From contig NZ_JABEQK010000001.1 in the NCBI RefSeq assembly GCF_014174275.1, positions 434,001 through 498,000 on the forward strand: DNA of 64,000 bases. Direction: 5' to 3'. Below are positions 12,213-21,783 of the stretch, one piece after another. The DNA comes from Gluconacetobacter takamatsuzukensis (GTDB taxonomy: Bacteria; Pseudomonadota; Alphaproteobacteria; Acetobacterales; Acetobacteraceae). The position numbers and the translations under genes were made by a program. The notes beneath the pieces were generated by a model. That model had not been told where the DNA came from, searched no databases, and saw only the letters and a program-made list of their open reading frames with translations. The number at the start of each line of letters is the position of its first letter. Position 1 is the first letter of the stretch.

Positions 12213-13549
12213 GCGCCACGCAGGCACACGCCCGGCGCGGCCGCCCGAACGGGGAGGCTGGCGCCGGGATTCTGGATGACGGACGCTTTGCCGCCATCAT
12301 GGCGGGGCTGGGGCCCTGGTTGCCCGACGGGGCGGGCATGCCCGAGATCGGGATTGCGGTGTCGGGGGGGGCGGACAGTCTCTGCCTCGCTTATCTGGCG
12401 GGACGCTGGCGCCGTGCGGTGCGGGCGCTGATCGTCGACCATGGGTTGCGGCCGGCCGCTTCCGCCGAGGCGCGGCTGACGCGCGACCGGCTGGCCCGGC
12501 TGGGCATTCCCTCCGAAATCCTGGTGCTGGAGGGGCTGCGCCCCGGCCCTGGCGTCGCCGATCGGGCGCGGCGGGCGCGTTATGCGGCCCTGTCCGCTGC
12601 TTGCCGCCGGGCGGGCATTGTCGACCTGCTACTGGGCCATCATGCGGGGGACCAGGCGGAGACCGTGATGATCCGTCGCCGGGCCGCCAGCGGGCCGGAT
12701 GGTCTGGCGGGGATGGGGGCGGTGACGTTTGCCGGTGACCTGCGCCTTGTGCGGCCTTTTCTGGATGTCGAACCGGCCGTCCTGCGCGGCACGTTGCGGT
12801 GCGCGGGGCTGGACTGGGTGGAAGACCCGTCGAATGCCGATCCGCGTGCCGAACGGGCCCGGCTTCGGGCCGCGCTGGGTGCCGATCCATCGGCCGGGCG
12901 GCGGCTGCGGGCGGAGGCGCGGCAGGCGGGGTTGGCGCGGATGGCGCGCGATGCCGGGCAGGCGCTGTGGCTGGCGCGTGGCGTGACGGTCGCCGAGGGC
13001 GGCTGGGTGGCGCTGGCGGAGGACCCGGCCTGTCCGCGCATGCTGGCCTTTCTGCTGCGTGCGGTGTCGGGGCGGGATTATCTGCCGCCCTCGCGGGCGG
13101 TGGCGGCGCTGTGCGCCGATCCGCGCCCGGCCACGCTGGCCGGCGTCTGCCTGGTGGCGGCGGGCGCGGGCCTGCGCCGCGCCGGGTTGCGCTGGCTGCT
13201 GCTGCGCGAGGAGGGGGCCATGCAGGCCCCCGTGCCGGCGGTGGCGGGCTGCGTCTGGGACGGGCGGTTCGTGTTGTCGGCGCCGGCCGGCGCCGACCTG
13301 CGGGGCGTGACGGTAGGCGCGGCGGGGCCCGTGGGGCGATGGATGCCGCCGCCGGACTGGAAGACGCCCTGGCCGGCCCGGGCGCTGCGCACGGTACCGG
13401 CCCTGTTTCGCGACGGGCGGCTGGTCGGGGTGCCGACGATGGGGATCTGCCGTGACCCGGGCCTGGCGGGTGTGCGGCTGGCGCTGATGCCAAGCGGGGT
13501 GGCGGCCGAGGCGGGACGTTTTGCACAGGGGCCGGCCGGGGGGCAATGA
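12203..13549 (+). CDS. tilS: tRNA(Ile)-lysidine synthetase TilS
   Basis: TilS converts C34 of tRNA-Ile(CAU) to lysidine, using lysine and ATP, and so fixes AUA decoding. It has 448 aa from the ATG at 12203. The N-type ATP pyrophosphatase loop SGGADS is at residues 54-59, and the second conserved patch is LLGHHAGDQAETVMIRR. The C-terminal half is poorly conserved and very Ala/Arg/Gly-rich, as expected from the base composition. It overlaps the end of cpoB by 10 nt. In several alphaproteobacteria tilS lies between the tol-pal genes and ftsH, as here. Confidence 0.93.
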   Translation: MPLSATQAHARRGRPNGEAGAGILDDGRFAAIMAGLGPWLPDGAGMPEIGIAVSGGADSLCLAYLAGRWRRAVRALIVDHGLRPAASAEARLTRDRLARLGIPSEILVLEGLRPGPGVADRARRARYAALSAACRRAGIVDLLLGHHAGDQAETVMIRRRAASGPDGLAGMGAVTFAGDLRLVRPFLDVEPAVLRGTLRCAGLDWVEDPSNADPRAERARLRAALGADPSAGRRLRAEARQAGLARMARDAGQALWLARGVTVAEGGWVALAEDPACPRMLAFLLRAVSGRDYLPPSRAVAALCADPRPATLAGVCLVAAGAGLRRAGLRWLLLREEGAMQAPVPAVAGCVWDGRFVLSAPAGADLRGVTVGAAGPVGRWMPPPDWKTPWPARALRTVPALFRDGRLVGVPTMGICRDPGLAGVRLALMPSGVAAEAGRFAQGPAGGQ

Positions 13550-13738
13550 ACGGGCGGGAGAGCGGATTTTCACGCCGGGGGGCAATTAAAGACCGGTCGT
13601 GGGGGTGTGAATGTCGCCCGAACAGCCTATGTATGGCTAAATCGAGGTAGAGAAGGCGTCTGGCTGCCGGTCAGAAGGGGCCTTACCTGCGTGTTTCGGC
13701 ACCAGGCGGTATCCGGGTGGCGTCAAGCGTATGGAACA

Positions 13739-15682
13739 ATGGGCAAGATGAACAATTTTGGCCGGAACCTGGCCCTCTGGGTAATCATTATCGTACTGCT
13801 GTTGCTGCTGTTCAACGTCTTCCAGCCTGGAAGCACGCAGCATGCGGCGCAGCAGCTGGCATATTCCGATTTCATCGGGGATGTGAACAACGGGCGCGTG
13901 CGCTCGGTCGTCGTGCAGGATCATAACGTCTCCGGCACGCTGACGGACGGCACCTCGTTCGAGACCTATACGCCCCAGGATCCGACGCTGATCCCGCGCC
14001 TGACGGAAAAGGGCGTGGAGGTGATGGCGAAGCCGCAGGATAGCGATTCCAATCCGTTCCTGCGCTATCTGATCAACTATGCCCCGATCCTGCTGATGTT
14101 CGGCGCTTGGATCTTCATCATGCGCCAGATGCAGGCGGGTGGGGGCCGGGCGATGGGCTTCGGCAAGTCGCGCGCCAAGATGCTGACGGAAAAGCAGGGG
14201 CGGGTGACGTTCGAGGACGTCGCGGGTATCGACGAGGCCAAGAGCGAGCTTCAGGAGATCGTGGACTTTCTGCGCGATCCGCAGAAATTCACCCGGCTGG
14301 GCGGCAAGATCCCCAAGGGCGTGCTGCTGGTCGGCCCGCCGGGCACCGGCAAGACGCTGCTGGCCCGCGCCATCGCCGGCGAGGCGAACGTCCCCTTCTT
14401 TACCATTTCGGGCTCCGATTTCGTCGAGATGTTCGTCGGTGTGGGTGCGTCGCGCGTGCGCGACATGTTCGAGCAGGGCAAGAAGGCCGCGCCGTGCATC
14501 ATCTTCATCGATGAAATTGACGCGGTCGGCCGGCATCGCGGTGCGGGCCTGGGCGGCGGCAACGACGAGCGTGAGCAGACGCTGAACCAGATGCTGGTCG
14601 AGATGGACGGTTTCGAGAGCAACGAGGGCGTGATCCTGATCGCGGCGACCAACCGCCCCGACGTGCTGGACCCGGCCCTGCTGCGCCCCGGCCGCTTCGA
14701 CCGCCAGGTGGTGGTGCCCAACCCGGACGTGGTGGGGCGCGAGAAGATCCTGCGCGTGCATATGCGCAAGGTTCCGCTGGCGTCGGATGTCGACCCCAAG
14801 GTGATCGCGCGCGGCACGCCGGGCTTCTCGGGCGCCGACCTGGCCAACCTGGTGAACGAGGCCGCGCTGATGGCCGCCCGCCTGGGCAAGCGCACGGTCG
14901 CGATGCTGGAATTCGAGAACGCCAAGGACAAGGTGCTGATGGGCGCCGAGCGTCGCTCGCTGGTCATGAGCGAGGACGAGAAGCGGATGACCGCCTTCCA
15001 CGAGGGCGGGCATGCGCTGGTCGCGATCATGACGCCGGGGGCCGACCCCGTGCACAAGGCCACGATCATTCCGCGTGGCCGGGCGCTGGGCCTGGTGATG
15101 AGCCTGCCCGAGGGCGACCGTTATTCGAAGAGCCGGGCCAAGTGCCTGGGCGAGCTGACGCTGGCCATGGGTGGACGCGCGGCCGAGGAGATCATCTTCG
15201 GGGCCGACAACGTGTCGAACGGGGCCTCGGGCGATATCAAGATGGCGACCGACCTGGCGCGCCGGATGGTGTCGGAATGGGGCATGAGCGAGAAGCTGGG
15301 CATGATCGCCTATGGCGATAACGGGCAGGAGGTCTTCCTGGGCCACAGCGTGACCCAGAACAAGAACGTGTCCGAAGAGACGGTTCGCGAGATCGACGAC
15401 GAGATCAAGAGCCTGATCGACAGTGCCTATGCCAGGGCGCGGACGATGCTGATCGAGCATGTCGACGACCTGCATCGCCTGGCCAACGCGCTGCTGGAAT
15501 ACGAGACCCTGTCTGGCGAGGAAATCCGCCAGGTGCTGCGCGGCGAGGCGATCGTGCGGGTGGTGGTGGATGATCCGATGCCGGAAAATCGCCGGTCTTC
15601 GGTTCCGCCCACGCCGCCGGCGGCGCCGCTGCCTTCGCCGGGGGGCGGGGGTGGCCTCGATCCGGCGCCGCAGCCGGGCTGA
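13739..15682 (+). CDS. ftsH: ATP-dependent zinc metalloprotease FtsH
   Basis: FtsH is a membrane-anchored AAA+ protease that degrades misfolded membrane proteins and regulators such as LpxC-type enzymes. It has 647 aa from the ATG at 13739; MNNFGRN from an ATG at 13748 is equally plausible. Two membrane helices (near residues 10-25 and 115-135) flank a periplasmic domain. The Walker A motif GPPGTGKT is at 199-206, the second region of homology ([19 protein letters not shown]) follows, and the zinc site HEGGH is at 421-425. The C-terminal tail is Pro/Gly-rich and probably disordered. A 12-bp hairpin lies 38 nt after the stop. Confidence 0.97.
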   Translation: MGKMNNFGRNLALWVIIIVLLLLLFNVFQPGSTQHAAQQLAYSDFIGDVNNGRVRSVVVQDHNVSGTLTDGTSFETYTPQDPTLIPRLTEKGVEVMAKPQDSDSNPFLRYLINYAPILLMFGAWIFIMRQMQAGGGRAMGFGKSRAKMLTEKQGRVTFEDVAGIDEAKSELQEIVDFLRDPQKFTRLGGKIPKGVLLVGPPGTGKTLLARAIAGEANVPFFTISGSDFVEMFVGVGASRVRDMFEQGKKAAPCIIFIDEIDAVGRHRGAGLGGGNDEREQTLNQMLVEMDGFESNEGVILIAATNRPDVLDPALLRPGRFDRQVVVPNPDVVGREKILRVHMRKVPLASDVDPKVIARGTPGFSGADLANLVNEAALMAARLGKRTVAMLEFENAKDKVLMGAERRSLVMSEDEKRMTAFHEGGHALVAIMTPGADPVHKATIIPRGRALGLVMSLPEGDRYSKSRAKCLGELTLAMGGRAAEEIIFGADNVSNGASGDIKMATDLARRMVSEWGMSEKLGMIAYGDNGQEVFLGHSVTQNKNVSEETVREIDDEIKSLIDSAYARARTMLIEHVDDLHRLANALLEYETLSGEEIRQVLRGEAIVRVVVDDPMPENRRSSVPPTPPAAPLPSPGGGGGLDPAPQPG

Positions 15683-15720
15683 CGCCGGCGTCGGGAGTTG
15701 GCGTTTGCGGGATGCGCAGG

Positions 15721-15757
15721 GAAAACAGGCGGGGGTAGCTCCGTCTGTTTTCGTTTC
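15721..15757 (+). terminator. Probable terminator after ftsH
   Basis: A 12-bp stem with one G-T pair (15721-15732 with 15741-15752) and an 8-nt loop is followed by a short T-containing run (gtttcc). It lies 38 nt past the ftsH stop. The U-tract is weak, so attenuation rather than full termination is possible. Confidence 0.6.
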
Positions 15758-15797
15758 CAGGGTGTTTCGGGCATCTCGATGATGGGGCGGGAGGTCG

Positions 15798-16853
15798 ATG
15801 GACGCTTTGCGGCTGCTTGAACCGGCGGGGCTGGTATTCGGGCGGGATGCCCATGAGGCGGTGGATGCGGGGTTGGCCCACTGGCTGGCCGGTGGGCCGG
15901 CGGCCTTTACCCTTGCGCGGCTGATCGCGGGCGATGGGGCCCGGCTGGTCCGGTCGGCGGACGTGCCCGCCGGCTGGCTGGATGTGCTGGCGCGGGTGAC
16001 GGCCCCTCTGCCTTCGGCGGCGCTGCCGCCGGGCCCGCAGGTGATGGGCATCCTGAACGTGACCCCGGACAGTTTCAGCGATGGCGGCCGCCATTTCGGT
16101 GCCGAGGCGGCGATTCGCGCCGGGATCGCCATGATCACGGCGGGGGCGGGGCTGCTGGATATCGGCGGCGAGAGTACGCGGCCCGGTTCCGCCGTGGTGA
16201 CGCCGGAGGAGGAATGGGCGCGCATTGCCCCCGTGCTGGCGGCATTGCGGCACCAGTCCGACGTTGCGCTGTCGGTCGATACGCGCAATGCGGCGACCAT
16301 GTCGGCGTCGCTGGGGGGCGGGGCGGCGCTGATCAACGACATTTCGGCCCTGCTGCACGATCCGCAGGCGCTGGCGGTGGTGGCCGATGCCGGGTGCCCG
16401 GTGGTGCTGATGCATATGCGCGGCACCCCGCAGACCATGCAGCATTTCGCGACCTATGACGACGTGGCCGTCGAGGTGACGCGGGAGCTGGCCGCGCGGA
16501 TCGACGAGGCGGTGGCGAACGGGATTGCCCGCGAGCGGATCGTCGTCGATCCCGGGATCGGCTTTGCCAAGGACGCGGCGCAGAATATCGAGATGATGCG
16601 GCGGCTGCCGATCCTGGCCAATCTGGGATGTCGCGTGCTGCTGGGGACCTCGCGCAAGCGCGTGCTGGGGGAACTGGCCGGGGTGCCGGTGGCGTCGGAT
16701 CGCGATCCGGCCACGATTGCGAGCAGCCTGCCGGGACTGGAACTCGGCAACACCATCCTGCGTGTGCATAACGTGCCCGCCATGGTGCAGGCGCTCCGGG
16801 TCTGGCAGGGATTGTGGAGCTGCGATAAGCCGGACAGGACTCAGTCGCGGTGA
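15798..16853 (+). CDS. folP: Dihydropteroate synthase
   Basis: This enzyme condenses 6-hydroxymethyl-dihydropterin pyrophosphate with p-aminobenzoate in folate synthesis and is the sulfonamide target. It has 351 aa, longer than the roughly 280 of E. coli because of about 75 extra N-terminal residues. The family signature begins at ILNVTPDSFSDGG, followed by DIGGESTRPGS, the DTRNAATM segment, and near the C-terminus the pterin-binding patches DPGIGFAKD and GTSRKRVLG. The arrangement ftsH-folP-glmM is conserved in many Proteobacteria. It is separated from glmM by 18 nt and is probably co-transcribed with it. Confidence 0.96.
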   Translation: MDALRLLEPAGLVFGRDAHEAVDAGLAHWLAGGPAAFTLARLIAGDGARLVRSADVPAGWLDVLARVTAPLPSAALPPGPQVMGILNVTPDSFSDGGRHFGAEAAIRAGIAMITAGAGLLDIGGESTRPGSAVVTPEEEWARIAPVLAALRHQSDVALSVDTRNAATMSASLGGGAALINDISALLHDPQALAVVADAGCPVVLMHMRGTPQTMQHFATYDDVAVEVTRELAARIDEAVANGIARERIVVDPGIGFAKDAAQNIEMMRRLPILANLGCRVLLGTSRKRVLGELAGVPVASDRDPATIASSLPGLELGNTILRVHNVPAMVQALRVWQGLWSCDKPDRTQSR

Positions 16854-16871
16854 ACCAGGGATAGCCGGAAG

Positions 16872-18230
16872 ATGACCAAGACCAGAAAATTGTTCGGCAC
16901 CGACGGAATCCGCGGCACGGCCAACCAGGACCCGATGACGGTGGAGGTCGCCCAGAAGCTGGGACAGGCTGCCGGCCTGCGCTTCATGCGCGGGACGCAT
17001 CGGCATCGCGTGCTGCTGGGCAAGGATACGAGGCTTTCGGGCTACATGATCGAATGCGCGCTGGTCTCGGGCTTTCTGTCGGCCGGAGTGGACGTGACGC
17101 TGGCCGGGCCGATGCCGACGCCCGCCATCGCGATGCTGACGCGTTCGCTGCGGGCCGATCTGGGGGTGATGATCTCGGCCTCGCACAATCCGTTCGGCGA
17201 TAACGGGATCAAGCTGTTCGGGCCCGACGGGTTCAAGCTTTCCGACGAGACCGAGGCCGAGATCGAGGCGCTGATGCGTGCCGATCTGACGGGCCGCCTG
17301 GCGACGCCGGAGGCGATCGGCCGGGCCTCCCGCCTGAACGACGCGGCGGGACGGTATATCGAGAATGCCAAGGCCTCGTTCCCGCGCGGGCGGCGGCTGG
17401 ACGGGCTGCGGATCGTCATCGACTGCGCCAATGGAGCGGCCTATCGGGTGGCGCCGACCGCACTGTGGGAACTGGGGGCCGAGGTCATCCGGATCGGGTG
17501 CGAGCCGAACGGGGTCAATATCAACGAGAATTGCGGCTCGACCCGGCCCGAGGCGCTGTGCGCGGCGGTGGTGGCGCATGAGGCCCATATCGGCATCGCG
17601 CTGGATGGCGATGCGGACCGGCTGCTGATCGCCGACGAGCAGGGGCGGCTGATCGATGGCGACCAGATCCTGGCCCTGATCGCGCGCTCCTGGAGCCGTC
17701 AGGGGCGGCTGAGTGCGAAGCAGGTCGTGGCGACCGTAATGTCGAACATGGGGCTGGCGCGGTGCCTGGACGGGCTGGGGCTGGAACTGGTGCGTACGGC
17801 CGTCGGCGACCGCTATGTGGTGGAGCGGATGCGCGAGTTGGGCGTCAATCTGGGCGGCGAGCAGTCGGGCCACATGGTGCTGTCCGATTTCGCGACGACG
17901 GGCGACGGGCTGGTTGCGGCCTTGCAGGTGCTGGCGGTGCTGGTGGAGGAAGGGCGGCCGGCCAGCGAGGTTTGCCGCATGTTCACGCCCTTTCCGCAAT
18001 TGCTGCGCAATGTGCGGTTTGTCGGCAAGAGCCCGCTGCATGCGCCGGCAGTGCAGGAGGCGCGCCGGCAGGCCGAGGCCGAGCTGGGGACGGAAGGTCG
18101 GCTGCTGCTGCGCGAGAGCGGGACCGAACCGCTGGTCCGCGTGATGGCGGAAGCGGAAGATCCGGCGCTGGTGGAGCGTGTGGTCGCCGGGATGTGCGCG
18201 GTGATCGGCTCCGCGCAGGAAGCGGCATAG
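16872..18230 (+). CDS. glmM: Phosphoglucosamine mutase
   Basis: GlmM interconverts glucosamine-6-phosphate and glucosamine-1-phosphate, supplying UDP-GlcNAc for peptidoglycan and lipopolysaccharide. It has 452 aa, matching the family. The activated serine is S104 in ISASHNP. The metal-binding loop DGDADR and the sugar-binding loop GGEQSGHM are present, and the phosphate-binding motif [12 protein letters not shown] is near the C-terminus. The N-terminus [13 protein letters not shown] is canonical. It follows folP in the usual order, and the downstream thiD begins 18 nt later. Confidence 0.98.
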   Translation: MTKTRKLFGTDGIRGTANQDPMTVEVAQKLGQAAGLRFMRGTHRHRVLLGKDTRLSGYMIECALVSGFLSAGVDVTLAGPMPTPAIAMLTRSLRADLGVMISASHNPFGDNGIKLFGPDGFKLSDETEAEIEALMRADLTGRLATPEAIGRASRLNDAAGRYIENAKASFPRGRRLDGLRIVIDCANGAAYRVAPTALWELGAEVIRIGCEPNGVNINENCGSTRPEALCAAVVAHEAHIGIALDGDADRLLIADEQGRLIDGDQILALIARSWSRQGRLSAKQVVATVMSNMGLARCLDGLGLELVRTAVGDRYVVERMRELGVNLGGEQSGHMVLSDFATTGDGLVAALQVLAVLVEEGRPASEVCRMFTPFPQLLRNVRFVGKSPLHAPAVQEARRQAEAELGTEGRLLLRESGTEPLVRVMAEAEDPALVERVVAGMCAVIGSAQEAA

Positions 18231-18248
18231 GGGGCGGTCTTGGCCATC

Positions 18249-19061
18249 ATGAAGGGCCGTGTCCTGGTCATCGCCGGCAGCGATTCCGGCGGGGGCGCCG
18301 GTATCCAGGCGGATATCAAGGCCGTGACGGCGCTGGGAGGGTTCGCCATGACGGCGATATCGGCCCTGACGGTGCAGAATACGCTGGGTGTGAGTGGAAT
18401 CCTGCCGGTGCCGCCCGATCTGGTGGCGGCGCAGATGCGGTGCGTGCTGGACGATATCGGGGTGGATGCCTTCAAGAGCGGCATGCTGGACCGGGGCGAG
18501 GTGATCCGGGCCGTGGCCGCCGAGGTGCGGGCCCATCCGGATGTTCCGTATGTGCTGGATCCGGTGATGGTGGCCAAGGGCGGGTCGCGCCTGTTGCAGG
18601 ACGATGCGGTGGGGACGCTGATGCGGGACCTGGTGCCGCTGGCGAGCCTGCTGACGCCTAACCTGCCGGAGGCCGAAGTGCTGGTGGGTCATTCGATCCG
18701 CACCGTGGACGATATGTGCCGGGCGGCGGAGACCCTGCGGCGCGCGGGTGCGCGGGCGGTGCTGCTGAAGGGCGGGCATCTGGACGGCGACATCCTGACC
18801 GATGTGCTGTGCGAATCGTCGGGGATCGCCCTGTTTTCGGACACGCGGCTGCCGACCCGGCACACGCATGGGACCGGGTGCACGCTGGCCAGCGCGATTG
18901 CCGCCGGACTGGCGCAGGGCCTGACGCTGCGCGCGGCGGTGGAACGCGCCCGGCGCTATCTGCGGGCCGCGATCGCGACCGCGCCCGGCTATGGGGCCGG
19001 TGCGGGGCCGCTGAATCATGCGGTGACGGTCGACCCCGCATGGGGTGCGCCGGACGCCTGA
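18249..19061 (+). CDS. thiD: Hydroxymethylpyrimidine/phosphomethylpyrimidine kinase ThiD
   Basis: ThiD phosphorylates HMP and HMP-phosphate for thiamine synthesis in the cytosol. The product is 270 aa from the ATG at 18249; a TTG at 18240 in frame is the alternative start. Family motifs visible are the N-terminal AGSDSGGGAGIQADIK, the substrate segment SALTVQNT, and the ribokinase-fold signature THGTGCTLASAIA with the catalytic Asp region. No thiamine riboswitch is visible upstream; instead the gene sits 18 nt behind glmM and is probably read from the folP-glmM transcript. A short GC hairpin with a T-run overlaps its end. Confidence 0.95.
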   Translation: MKGRVLVIAGSDSGGGAGIQADIKAVTALGGFAMTAISALTVQNTLGVSGILPVPPDLVAAQMRCVLDDIGVDAFKSGMLDRGEVIRAVAAEVRAHPDVPYVLDPVMVAKGGSRLLQDDAVGTLMRDLVPLASLLTPNLPEAEVLVGHSIRTVDDMCRAAETLRRAGARAVLLKGGHLDGDILTDVLCESSGIALFSDTRLPTRHTHGTGCTLASAIAAGLAQGLTLRAAVERARRYLRAAIATAPGYGAGAGPLNHAVTVDPAWGAPDA

Positions 19062-19078
19062 ACGCCGGGGCGTTTTTC
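19061..19078 (+). terminator. Possible short terminator after thiD
   Basis: A 5-bp AACGC/GCGTT stem with a CGGG loop is followed directly by TTT, starting at the thiD stop. It is short, so efficiency is uncertain. Confidence 0.45.
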
Positions 19079-19366
19079 CATCCGCCATCGTGGGTGGCCC
19101 TGTTCGGGCGGGCGGATTCGATCGGGTATCGAATACAAATCGTGTGAACATTGGGGGGCGCCGCGCGTTACCCTGGAGTCATGCCCTGTTCATGCGGGCG
19201 CGCGGGGCTGCGTGCGCTTTTCTGGGCGGTATTGGTCGCTGTCGCGCCGGTATTCGAGGTTCGGCAGTCCGGGAAGATGGGCCGGGCGGGGTGAAAATCG
19301 CTTTGGAAGCTCGATATAACATATTCGTGATTGCGGAGGTTTGGAGGGGTGAACCCATCCTAAAAG
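19079..19366. other. Non-coding stretch before the CtrA-like gene
   Basis: This stretch of about 290 nt becomes progressively AT-rich towards its right end. I see no gene in it. It presumably carries the promoter of the response regulator at 19436, but no clear -35/-10 pair stands out. Confidence 0.5.
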
Positions 19367-19421
19367 GATTGTTTATGTGAGGTTACACACCTATAGGTAG
19401 TAATTGTAGTCATAAACAATC
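19367..19421 (+). promoter_or_regulatory. Inverted repeat upstream of the CtrA-like regulator
   Basis: There are perfect 11-bp arms GATTGTTTATG (19367-19377) and CATAAACAATC (19411-19421), with a smaller AGGT/ACCT dyad between them. The right arm ends 8 nt before an ATG at 19430 and 14 nt before the ATG at 19436, where a ribosome-binding site would be expected and none is obvious. It could be an operator or a leader hairpin that controls translation. Confidence 0.6.
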
Positions 19422-19435
19422 AATGGTTGATGAAC

Positions 19436-20188
19436 ATGCGTGTCTTGCTCGTCGAAGGGGATGGGAGTGCGGCTCGTGGTACTTCCTGCACATTGCGTTC
19501 TGTTGGCTACATGATCGACCACGCCGTGACAGGTCATGAGGGTGTGGAAATGCTCCGCCGTTACGATTACGATCTGGCATTACTTGAAATGGTTCTTCCG
19601 GATATTGACGGCTACGAAGTCCTGCGTGCGGCCAGGGCTGCGCGGCTGGATACGCCGATCGTTGCCCTGTCCAGCCTGAATGGGGCGCAGGCCAAGGTCC
19701 GGGCCTTTTCGGCCGGGGCGGACGATTACATCACCCGGCCGTACGATACGCCGGAACTGGCCGCCCGCATCCAGGCCATTGTCCGTCGTTCGAAGGGGTA
19801 CAGCCAGCCGGTCCTTCAGGCCGGGCCGGTCAGGCTTTCGCTGGACAGCCGCGAGATTACGGTGAAGGGGATTCTGGTCCATCTGACCGGCAAGGAATAC
19901 ATGATCCTTGAGCTGCTCATGCTCCGCCGGGGGACGGTCCTGAGCAAGTTCGCGTTTCTCGATCATCTCTATGGCGGGATGGACGAGCCGGAAATGAAGA
20001 TCATCGATGTCTTCATCTGCAAGCTGCGCAAGAAACTCCAGCAGGCCGGGGCGAAGAACGTGATCACGACGGTCTGGGGGCAGGGCTACATGCTGAGGGA
20101 CGATTCCGATGGCGATACGCCGTTGCCCATCGCGATGATGAAGCCGCCGCGATCGTCCGATGAGCGGTCGTCGCTTTCGGTCGTCTGA
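19436..20188 (+). CDS. CtrA-like OmpR-family response regulator with a degenerate receiver
   Basis: This is a 250-aa protein with a receiver domain (residues 1-118) and a winged-helix DNA-binding domain (about 125-230). The DNA-binding half is strongly CtrA-like (DVFICKLRKKLQQAG). Counting from MRVLLVEGDG, residue 51, the usual phospho-acceptor Asp, is Glu (YDYDLALLEMVLPD). The acidic pocket reads E7-G8-D9 instead of E-D-D, and the conserved Lys is Arg101 (ADDYITRPYD). Phosphorylation by a histidine kinase is therefore doubtful. It may be locked active, since a D51E change in Caulobacter CtrA is known to mimic phosphorylation, or be regulated otherwise. Starts at ATG 19430 or TTG 19427 are possible. 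It is a single-gene unit behind an 11-bp inverted repeat. Confidence 0.9.
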   Translation: MRVLLVEGDGSAARGTSCTLRSVGYMIDHAVTGHEGVEMLRRYDYDLALLEMVLPDIDGYEVLRAARAARLDTPIVALSSLNGAQAKVRAFSAGADDYITRPYDTPELAARIQAIVRRSKGYSQPVLQAGPVRLSLDSREITVKGILVHLTGKEYMILELLMLRRGTVLSKFAFLDHLYGGMDEPEMKIIDVFICKLRKKLQQAGAKNVITTVWGQGYMLRDDSDGDTPLPIAMMKPPRSSDERSSLSVV

Positions 20189-20265
20189 TTATGCGGAGAG
20201 GGTTTCGGGCTTTGTGAAACGCAAGGGCCGGCGGGAAGGCGGGCGCTGTTGCTTCTGCTTGTCGC

Positions 20266-20293
20266 AAAAAAAAGCAGGGTCCGAAGACCCTGC
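20266..20293 (-). terminator. Rho-independent terminator for the Hsp70-like gene
   Basis: Read on the minus strand, an 8-bp stem GCAGGGTC/GACCCTGC with a TTCG tetraloop (20274-20293) is followed by eight Ts (A-tract at 20266-20273). It ends transcription coming from the minus-strand gene that stops at 20418. Confidence 0.9.
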
Positions 20294-20318
20294 GAGTTAG
20301 CGTGATGATTCGATATGC

Positions 20319-20362
20319 GATGCCCCCATCGCCCTTTTCTTATGGCACGGCGTGGGGGCATC
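20319..20362. repeat. Intergenic hairpin between convergent genes
   Basis: The arms GATGCCCCCA (20319-20328) and TGGGGGCATC (20353-20362) match perfectly and extend inward with CGCC/GGCG past one bulged base. There is no U-tract on either strand. It lies between the convergent CtrA-like and Hsp70-like genes. Confidence 0.6.
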
Positions 20363-20417
20363 TTCCTTGATCTGGATCAAAGCCGGATGAAAAATACGAA
20401 AGGTCTGAAAGGATTTT

Positions 20418-21734
20418 TCAGCAGGGCGTAGTCGCGTTCGGCTGGGACGCGGTGTCGCCCTGCATCAGGGCCAGGCCTTCGGCGACCGACACGAATTCTC
20501 CCCCGCGATCGATCCGCTGGTTGCCGAAACGGGCCGCGAACAGGGCGCGCACCGCCGGGACGAAGGAGGTGCCGCCGGTCAGGAACACCCGGTCGATATC
20601 GGATTCGGCCAGGCCCGCGCGTTCCAGCGCCGTGGTGACCGCGCCGTCGAACTGTGCCAGGTCGGGGGCGATCCAGTCTTCGAACGCCGCCCGCGTGATC
20701 GTGCGTTCGATATGGATGTCCTTGTGGTGAAAGCGCAGGGTCGTGCTGTCGGCGTGAGACAGTTCGGCCTTGGCGGCGCCGACGGCGCGATAGAGGGCCT
20801 GGCCCTGCTGGTCGGCGACCAAGGTTGCCAGTGCGGCCAGCCGGTCGGGCTGGGAGGCGGTGCGCGCGACGTCGCCGATCGCGCGCAGGGTGGCCGGCGT
20901 GCGCATCAGCGACAGGCGGTGCCAGCGCGCCAGGCTGGCGTACCATTCGATCGGCACCGGCAGCGGTGCGCCGCCCATGATGCGGTAGGTGCTGTCGCGC
21001 CCCAGTTCGGGGGAGACGACATTGTCGATGATCCGGTAATCGAACTGGTCGCCCGCGATTCCCACGCCCGCATGGCCCAGCGGAACGGCGCGCCCGATGG
21101 CGGGGTCGAAGCGCAGGACCGAGAAATCGCTGGTGCCGCCGCCGAAATCGCCCACCAGGATCGTGGCCGGGGCGTCCAGTCGCCGGGCGAAGCGCCAGCC
21201 GGCGGCCTCGGGCTCCAGCGCCACCGCGATGCTGCGAAAGCCGGCCTCGGCAAAGCCGGCGCGCAGGCGCTGTTCGCCGAAGGCATCGTCCGGGGCCTCG
21301 CCGGCGAAGCGCACCGGGCGGCCGACCGTCGCGTCCACATCGGCGGGGTCGATGCCCACCGCGCGCATCAGTTCGGCCACGAAGAAGCCGACCAGGTTTT
21401 CCAGCGTCAGTCGCCGGCCCAGCAGGCGCGTTTCGCGGAACGATGTCTGCGCCAGGTAGGATTTCATGGACATGATCAGGCGGCTTTCGGCCGGGTCGTC
21501 CAGATAGGCATCGATGGCGGCGGCGCCGATGGCCTGATGGACGGCCAGGCGGCCGCGCTGCTCTTCCTGCCACAGGCACAGCAGGGTGCGGCAGGTCTCG
21601 GAATCGGCATGGCCGGGAAAGGCGAAGCGCGTGGTGCTTGTGTTGCCATCCGGGGTCGCGATGACGACGACGCTGTTTGTCGTGCCGAAATCGATGCCGA
21701 CACGGGGGCGGGGCGTGGGGGCAGAGGACATCAT
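20418..21734 (-). CDS. Hsp70 family protein (YegD-like)
   Basis: This is a cytosolic Hsp70/actin-fold ATPase of the YegD type, 438 aa from the ATG at 21734 (MMSSAPTPRPRVGIDFGTTN). Nucleotide-binding signatures are intact: GIDFGTTNSVV (phosphate 1), VGDFGGGTSDFSVL (phosphate 2) and FLTGGTSFVPAV (adenosine loop). It stops at the end of the nucleotide-binding domain plus a short tail, so the DnaK substrate-binding domain is absent, as in YegD. Its chaperone role is unproven. It lies 49 nt behind alkB on the same strand and ends in a strong terminator. Confidence 0.9.
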   Translation of the reverse strand: MMSSAPTPRPRVGIDFGTTNSVVVIATPDGNTSTTRFAFPGHADSETCRTLLCLWQEEQRGRLAVHQAIGAAAIDAYLDDPAESRLIMSMKSYLAQTSFRETRLLGRRLTLENLVGFFVAELMRAVGIDPADVDATVGRPVRFAGEAPDDAFGEQRLRAGFAEAGFRSIAVALEPEAAGWRFARRLDAPATILVGDFGGGTSDFSVLRFDPAIGRAVPLGHAGVGIAGDQFDYRIIDNVVSPELGRDSTYRIMGGAPLPVPIEWYASLARWHRLSLMRTPATLRAIGDVARTASQPDRLAALATLVADQQGQALYRAVGAAKAELSHADSTTLRFHHKDIHIERTITRAAFEDWIAPDLAQFDGAVTTALERAGLAESDIDRVFLTGGTSFVPAVRALFAARFGNQRIDRGGEFVSVAEGLALMQGDTASQPNATTPC

Positions 21735-21783
21735 CGCGGGTGCATAAGTGCTGCGGATCGCGATGTCCATCCGTCCTGCTTCG

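Noticed and set aside
15405-19151. A 1248-codon open frame antisense to ftsH-folP-glmM-thiD
   Set aside because: Same reason: a composition-driven shadow of real genes, with no recognisable domain or plausible start.
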